Part shown: one piece after another, positions 15,825 to 19,010 of the stretch
How positions within the stretch are numbered: position 1 is the first letter of the stretch
Layout: each line of letters starts with the position of its first letter
Origin: an uncultured Chlorobiota bacterium
Lineage (GTDB): Bacteria > Bacteroidota > Bacteroidia > Bacteroidales > JAADGE01
DNA: 19,010 bases
Direction of reading: 5' to 3'
NCBI GenBank assembly: GCA_947311125.1
Contig: CAMZKI010000214.1
Coordinates: 1-19,010 of the forward strand
Program-made: the position numbers and the translations under genes
The notes under the pieces: generated by a model
The model's input: only the letters and a program-made list of their open reading frames with translations
What the model was told of the DNA's origin: nothing
Databases searched by the model: none

Positions 15825-16283
15825 ATGAAAAAAACTATCGCTCTTGTAGCACACGATAATCGAAAAGCAGATCTTATTGAATGGGTAACTTTTAACTGGA
15901 AAGAACTTGCAAAACATAAAATTTACTGTACCGGAACAACCGGCAAGCTCGTAACCGAAGCATTAACCGAGAAGTGTAAAGAGCATAATTGTAAAGCTCC
16001 GGAGGTAATACGATTAAAATCAGGACCCCTTGGCGGCGACCAGCAAATGGGTGCTTTAATTACCGAAGGTAAAATAGATATGTTTATTTTCTTATGGGAC
16101 CCTATGCAGCCTCAGCCTCACGATGTTGACGTAAAAGCACTTTTAAGAATTGCCGTTCTTTATAATATCCCGACAGCGAACAATCGTTCTACGGCAGATT
16201 ATATCATTTCGTCTCCTTTATTGCAGGACGATTACAAGCCCGTAATTAAAGACTACTCGGAATATATTAACAGAACGGTTTGA
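15825..16283 (+). CDS. mgsA: Methylglyoxal synthase
   Basis: MgsA converts dihydroxyacetone phosphate to methylglyoxal and phosphate, a bypass of lower glycolysis used when sugar phosphates build up. The 152 residues match the family. Visible parts are VAHDNRK (residues 8-14, His10 at the active site) and CTGTTGKLV (35-43, the phosphate-binding loop). GPLGGDQQ (67-74) contains the catalytic aspartate, Asp72, and QPHDVD (97-102) contains the second active-site histidine and aspartate. NNRSTAD closes the conserved set. It is a single gene with its own promoter and converges on an unrelated membrane-protein gene. No glyoxalase gene is nearby. Confidence 0.97.
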   Translation: MKKTIALVAHDNRKADLIEWVTFNWKELAKHKIYCTGTTGKLVTEALTEKCKEHNCKAPEVIRLKSGPLGGDQQMGALITEGKIDMFIFLWDPMQPQPHDVDVKALLRIAVLYNIPTANNRSTADYIISSPLLQDDYKPVIKDYSEYINRTV

Positions 16284-16294
16284 TTTTTCGGGAA

Positions 16295-16321
16295 ACAGGC
16301 AGCTTGTTTTGTTTTGCCTGT
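16295..16321. terminator. Short hairpin between convergent genes
   Basis: ACAGGCA pairs with TGCCTGT around a 13-base T/G-rich loop between mgsA and the convergent membrane-protein gene. Only a short T-run follows on either strand, so the terminator is weak. Confidence 0.45.
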
Positions 16322-16322
16322 G

Positions 16323-17189
16323 CTAATTTTCGTGCTTTTTCCGTGTATCTTCAACCTCAAAATCTATATCTTTATCAGAGAAATTCTCTCCGGGAAATCG
16401 TTTCTCTCTGATTTTTTTTCTCAAAACTCTTACAAGCTGTTCATTGTTGCCGGAAAAAGTCGAAAAAACGTTTAATGCCGGTCTTTCGTTTACAAATTCT
16501 ATCTTATCACCTGATATATTACTTACGGTAAGCCGGCTTATTTGCTCTGTTGTAACATCCTCTGTGTCAATATATTTTAAATCTTTATTTGCATATTCAA
16601 TTTTTACGCTTGTAATATCAGAATAGTAAAATTCGTTAGTTACATTGTTAAAATATTTATTCTCAAACGTATTATAAATGCAGGAAAAATAACCGATAAA
16701 ACTTTCTTCGATAAATATGATATTTATTTTCCACACGGAATAGATGTAAGTATCATCTCTTACTAGTTTTCTCTTAATTATGCCCTTTTCAACTCCCGGT
16801 AAAGATTCAAAAACAGGAACACAAAAAATATAACAATCCTCACTCCTGATTTCTTTACGGATATTTAAAAGTTGTTTTGCTTTTGGTAAAACTTCATTGT
16901 TCAGACAGTCAAAAAATAATTCCGAAAATTTATCTTCATCAAGAGGCTCCGTATTCTCAAAATAAAACAAAGACGTTATTTTCTTACGTATCAGAAGAAA
17001 CCCTATGATAAAAACAGCTGCGGAAAGCAAATACCACCCGTCGAGATACCCGATATACGAAAGATAAAAAATAAGCACTCCGAGAAATAAAAAACCGTAA
17101 CCTGTTTTAACAAAATCAATAGGTTTTACGGCATCTTCCTTGTCATCATTAAAAAAATCATAAAGCCTGTTACACATTTCTTTATTCAT
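16323..17189 (-). CDS. Membrane protein with two N-terminal helices, unknown function
   Basis: The 288-residue protein has an N-terminal cytosolic stretch (about 1-28), two hydrophobic helices (about 30-49 and 52-67) forming a hairpin, and a large soluble C-terminal region. The soluble part has a helical section (about 75-110) and then strand-rich sequence (YIYSVWKINIIFIEE, YYSDITSVKIEY). It ends in a highly charged tail (VLRKKIREKRFPG to the end). The strand region, including a phrase of the form FYYSDITSVKI, resembles membrane-associated PH-like domains; it also recalls DUF3137-type proteins, but I cannot confirm this. It stands alone, convergent with mgsA and divergent from mlaE, with a weak TATCTTTA box upstream. 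Confidence 0.6.
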   Translation of the reverse strand: MNKEMCNRLYDFFNDDKEDAVKPIDFVKTGYGFLFLGVLIFYLSYIGYLDGWYLLSAAVFIIGFLLIRKKITSLFYFENTEPLDEDKFSELFFDCLNNEVLPKAKQLLNIRKEIRSEDCYIFCVPVFESLPGVEKGIIKRKLVRDDTYIYSVWKINIIFIEESFIGYFSCIYNTFENKYFNNVTNEFYYSDITSVKIEYANKDLKYIDTEDVTTEQISRLTVSNISGDKIEFVNERPALNVFSTFSGNNEQLVRVLRKKIREKRFPGENFSDKDIDFEVEDTRKKHEN

Positions 17190-17258
17190 ACCCGAATAAT
17201 TTTGACGTAAAGATACATAAAACCGTGTTATAATGATGAATTAAAGAATCAATTATTA

Positions 17259-17266
17259 TAATTTTG
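17259..17266 (+). promoter_or_regulatory. -7 box upstream of mlaE
   Basis: TAATTTTG is a full TAnnTTTG match 70 bases before the ATG. The expected -33 position has no TTTG, so the pair is incomplete. Confidence 0.5.
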
Positions 17267-17336
17267 CAATACAAAGTTTACAAATTGCTTTTTTTGAAAT
17301 AATTTCTTTTCTTTGTAATAATCCGAAAAAATATTT

Positions 17337-18077
17337 ATGGAAATTTTTTACCATATAGGAAAATATTTAGTGTTTCTGAAAAAAGTTTTTAAGCAACCTC
17401 AAAAACGCAATATTTTTATTCAGAATATCTTTTTTGAGATAGAAAAACTCGGTATAAACTCTGTAATTATAGTTTTTATTATTTCGGTATTTATGGGAGC
17501 TGTTATAACCCTTCAGACCGCTTATAATATTGAAGTTTCATTTGTTCCGCTGTATCTTGTCGGGCTGGGAACCCGAGATTCTATGTTTTTGGAATTTTCA
17601 TCCACTATTGTTGCTCTTATCCTTGCCGGGAAAGTAGGTGCCAACATTGCATCCGAAATAGGCACGATGAAGATACGCGAACAAATAGAAGCTCTTGATA
17701 TGATGGGAGTTAATTCGGAAAGTTATTTGGTTTTGCCCAAAATTATAGCATCTGTTTTTACATTTCCGTTGCTTACGCTTTTCAGTATGTTTGTCGGAAT
17801 ATTCGGAGGCTATCTTGCAGTTTATTTCACAAATGCTATTCCTCTTGATGACTTTGTTTACGGTATTCATTATTATTTTATTCCGTTTTATATAACTTAC
17901 TCGCTTATAAAAATGGCAATTTTTGCTTTTATTATTGCCACGGTTCCGGCTTATCAGGCATATTTTATAAGAGGCGGAGCTTTAGAAGTAGGAAAAGCAA
18001 ATACCAAAGCCGTAGTTTATTCGAGTATTTTGATATTATTCTTCAATGTTATAATAACTCAAATTTTATTATCTTGA
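17337..18077 (+). CDS. MlaE-family ABC transporter permease
   Basis: The 246-residue inner-membrane protein is the permease of an MCE-type lipid-transport system, which moves phospholipids between the inner and outer membranes. An amphipathic N-terminal segment (about 1-35) is followed by about five hydrophobic helices. The family signature is clear: GAVITLQTAYNIE (about 53-65), ALILAGKVGANIASEIGTMKIREQIEALDMMGVN (positions about 97-130, here a longer conserved block whose key residues are GRVG-like G-K-V-G, EIGTM and EQIEAL), then YLVLPKIIASVF. The stop overlaps the start of the ATPase gene. No MlaD-type substrate-binding gene follows inside the window, so the rest of the system is presumably elsewhere. 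Confidence 0.92.
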   Translation: MEIFYHIGKYLVFLKKVFKQPQKRNIFIQNIFFEIEKLGINSVIIVFIISVFMGAVITLQTAYNIEVSFVPLYLVGLGTRDSMFLEFSSTIVALILAGKVGANIASEIGTMKIREQIEALDMMGVNSESYLVLPKIIASVFTFPLLTLFSMFVGIFGGYLAVYFTNAIPLDDFVYGIHYYFIPFYITYSLIKMAIFAFIIATVPAYQAYFIRGGALEVGKANTKAVVYSSILILFFNVIITQILLS

Positions 18078-18820
18078 TTGAAGTCAGAAACATATCTAAA
18101 TCTTTCGGGGAAGAACAAATTTTAAAAAATATCTCTTTAACTTTTGAAAGAGGAAAAACAAACCTTATAATAGGGCAGAGCGGTTCGGGAAAAACAGTTT
18201 TACTGAAGTCAATTGTAGGAATTCACGAAATTGATGAAGGCGAGATTATTTTCGGCGGACAAGTATATTCTTCAATGGACAGAAAAGAAAAGCAAAAAAT
18301 AAGACAAGAAATCGGAATGGTTTTTCAGGGAGGAGCTTTGTTTGATTCATACACTGTTTACGAAAACGTAATTTTTCCGTTAAGGATGTTTTCCGGTATG
18401 AGCAAAAAAGAAATGAATAAACGGGTTGATTTTTGTCTTGACAGAGTTAGCCTTCAGAATGTTAATGATTTTTACCCTTCGGAGATAAGCGGAGGTATGC
18501 AAAAAAGAGTTGCTATTGCCAGAGCCATAGTCCTTAATCCTAAATATCTGTTCTTTGACGAGCCTAACTCCGGGCTTGACCCTAAAACGGCAATAGTAAT
18601 TGATAATTTAATAAAAGAAATTACGATTGATTTTAACACTGTTACCGTTATCAATACCCATGATATGAATTCGGTTGCCGAAATAGGCGATAACATTGCA
18701 TTTATTTATAACGGACAAGCATGGTGGACAGGCAATAACAAGGATATTCTTATAAGTGAAAATAAAGAACTTAACGAGTTTGTTTTTGCAACAAAATTAA
18801 TGCGAAGCATTAAGAAATAA
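18074..18820 (+). CDS. MlaF-family ABC transporter ATPase
   Basis: This 248-residue protein is the ATPase partner of the upstream permease and powers lipid transport. Motifs in order are Walker A GQSGSGKT (34-41), a Q-loop in GMVFQGGALFDSYTVYENV (about 82-100; the GALFDS stretch is typical of MlaF), the signature SGGMQKR (about 139-145), Walker B YLFFDEP (about 157-163) and the switch histidine in INTHD (about 194-198). The start is a TTG whose last bases overlap the mlaE stop (TTGA at 18074-18077). No ATG is available before the Walker A motif without losing the first strand, so TTG is well supported. A 21-bp hairpin terminator follows. Confidence 0.95.
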   Translation: MIEVRNISKSFGEEQILKNISLTFERGKTNLIIGQSGSGKTVLLKSIVGIHEIDEGEIIFGGQVYSSMDRKEKQKIRQEIGMVFQGGALFDSYTVYENVIFPLRMFSGMSKKEMNKRVDFCLDRVSLQNVNDFYPSEISGGMQKRVAIARAIVLNPKYLFFDEPNSGLDPKTAIVIDNLIKEITIDFNTVTVINTHDMNSVAEIGDNIAFIYNGQAWWTGNNKDILISENKELNEFVFATKLMRSIKK

Positions 18821-18841
18821 GCGATTTTGAAAATATATGGT

Positions 18842-18891
18842 ATGTAAATAACGAAAAAGCCCTGATAAAAGGGCTTTTTCGTTATTTACAT
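18842..18891. terminator. 21-bp perfect hairpin terminator
   Basis: A perfect 21-base inverted repeat (18842-18862 with 18871-18891, loop TGATAAAA) lies between mlaF and the opposing tRNA gene. The core is GAAAAAGCCC with GGGCTTTTTC, so it can stop transcription from either side, and CTTTT follows the right arm. Confidence 0.9.
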
Positions 18892-18901
18892 CTTTTAAAA
18901 G

Positions 18902-18977
<76 letters not shown>

Positions 18978-19010
18978 TGAGTTGTCAAGGTGAAATTTAT
19001 TAGCAAATAC

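Overview
The window is about 19 kb of low-GC DNA from a member of the Bacteroidota. Several independent signs point there. One protein ends in a type IX secretion (Por) sorting domain. Promoters have the form TTTG-N19-TAnnTTTG instead of -35/-10 boxes, and start codons lack obvious Shine-Dalgarno sequences. Outer-membrane proteins and Sec signal peptides are abundant, and DnaG and MetK are of the expected type. The order or genus cannot be read from the sequence. I see no transposase, integrase, phage gene or CRISPR array.

Layout. Positions 1-1226 hold the tail of a thioredoxin-like gene converging on thiL (thiamine-phosphate kinase), with a hairpin between them. Positions 1326-2602 carry a two-gene envelope operon (SPOR-domain protein, then a DUF481-type beta-barrel). 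Positions 2763-4069 on the minus strand form a compact vitamin B12 unit: a promoter, a cobalamin riboswitch and one DUF4465 protein with a type IX sorting domain. Positions 4107-7541 (minus) encode a 1144-residue outer-membrane protein of unknown function. Positions 7618-10057 carry three translationally overlapping surface-polysaccharide genes (GT4 glycosyltransferase, WcaF-like acetyltransferase, GT2 glycosyltransferase). dnaG follows, then metK behind a SAM-II-like riboswitch. Positions 13570-15729 hold a lipoprotein of the endonuclease/exonuclease/phosphatase fold, an unknown outer-membrane protein and a 79-residue hypothetical protein. mgsA (methylglyoxal synthase) converges on an unknown two-helix membrane protein. 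The window closes with an mlaE-mlaF lipid-transport ABC pair, a 21-bp terminator hairpin and a tRNA-Phe gene on the minus strand.

Themes. Much of the window is cell-envelope business: lipid transport, polysaccharide, beta-barrels, a SPOR protein and a type IX-secreted protein. It is interspersed with core metabolism and replication genes. Two cofactor-sensing RNAs (B12 and SAM) start almost exactly at the predicted transcription start of their promoters. The most interesting points are the riboswitch-controlled, type IX-sorted DUF4465 protein, which is a candidate surface corrinoid binder; the SAM-II-like element on metK; and a tRNA-Phe whose acceptor strands do not match each other in the normal register.
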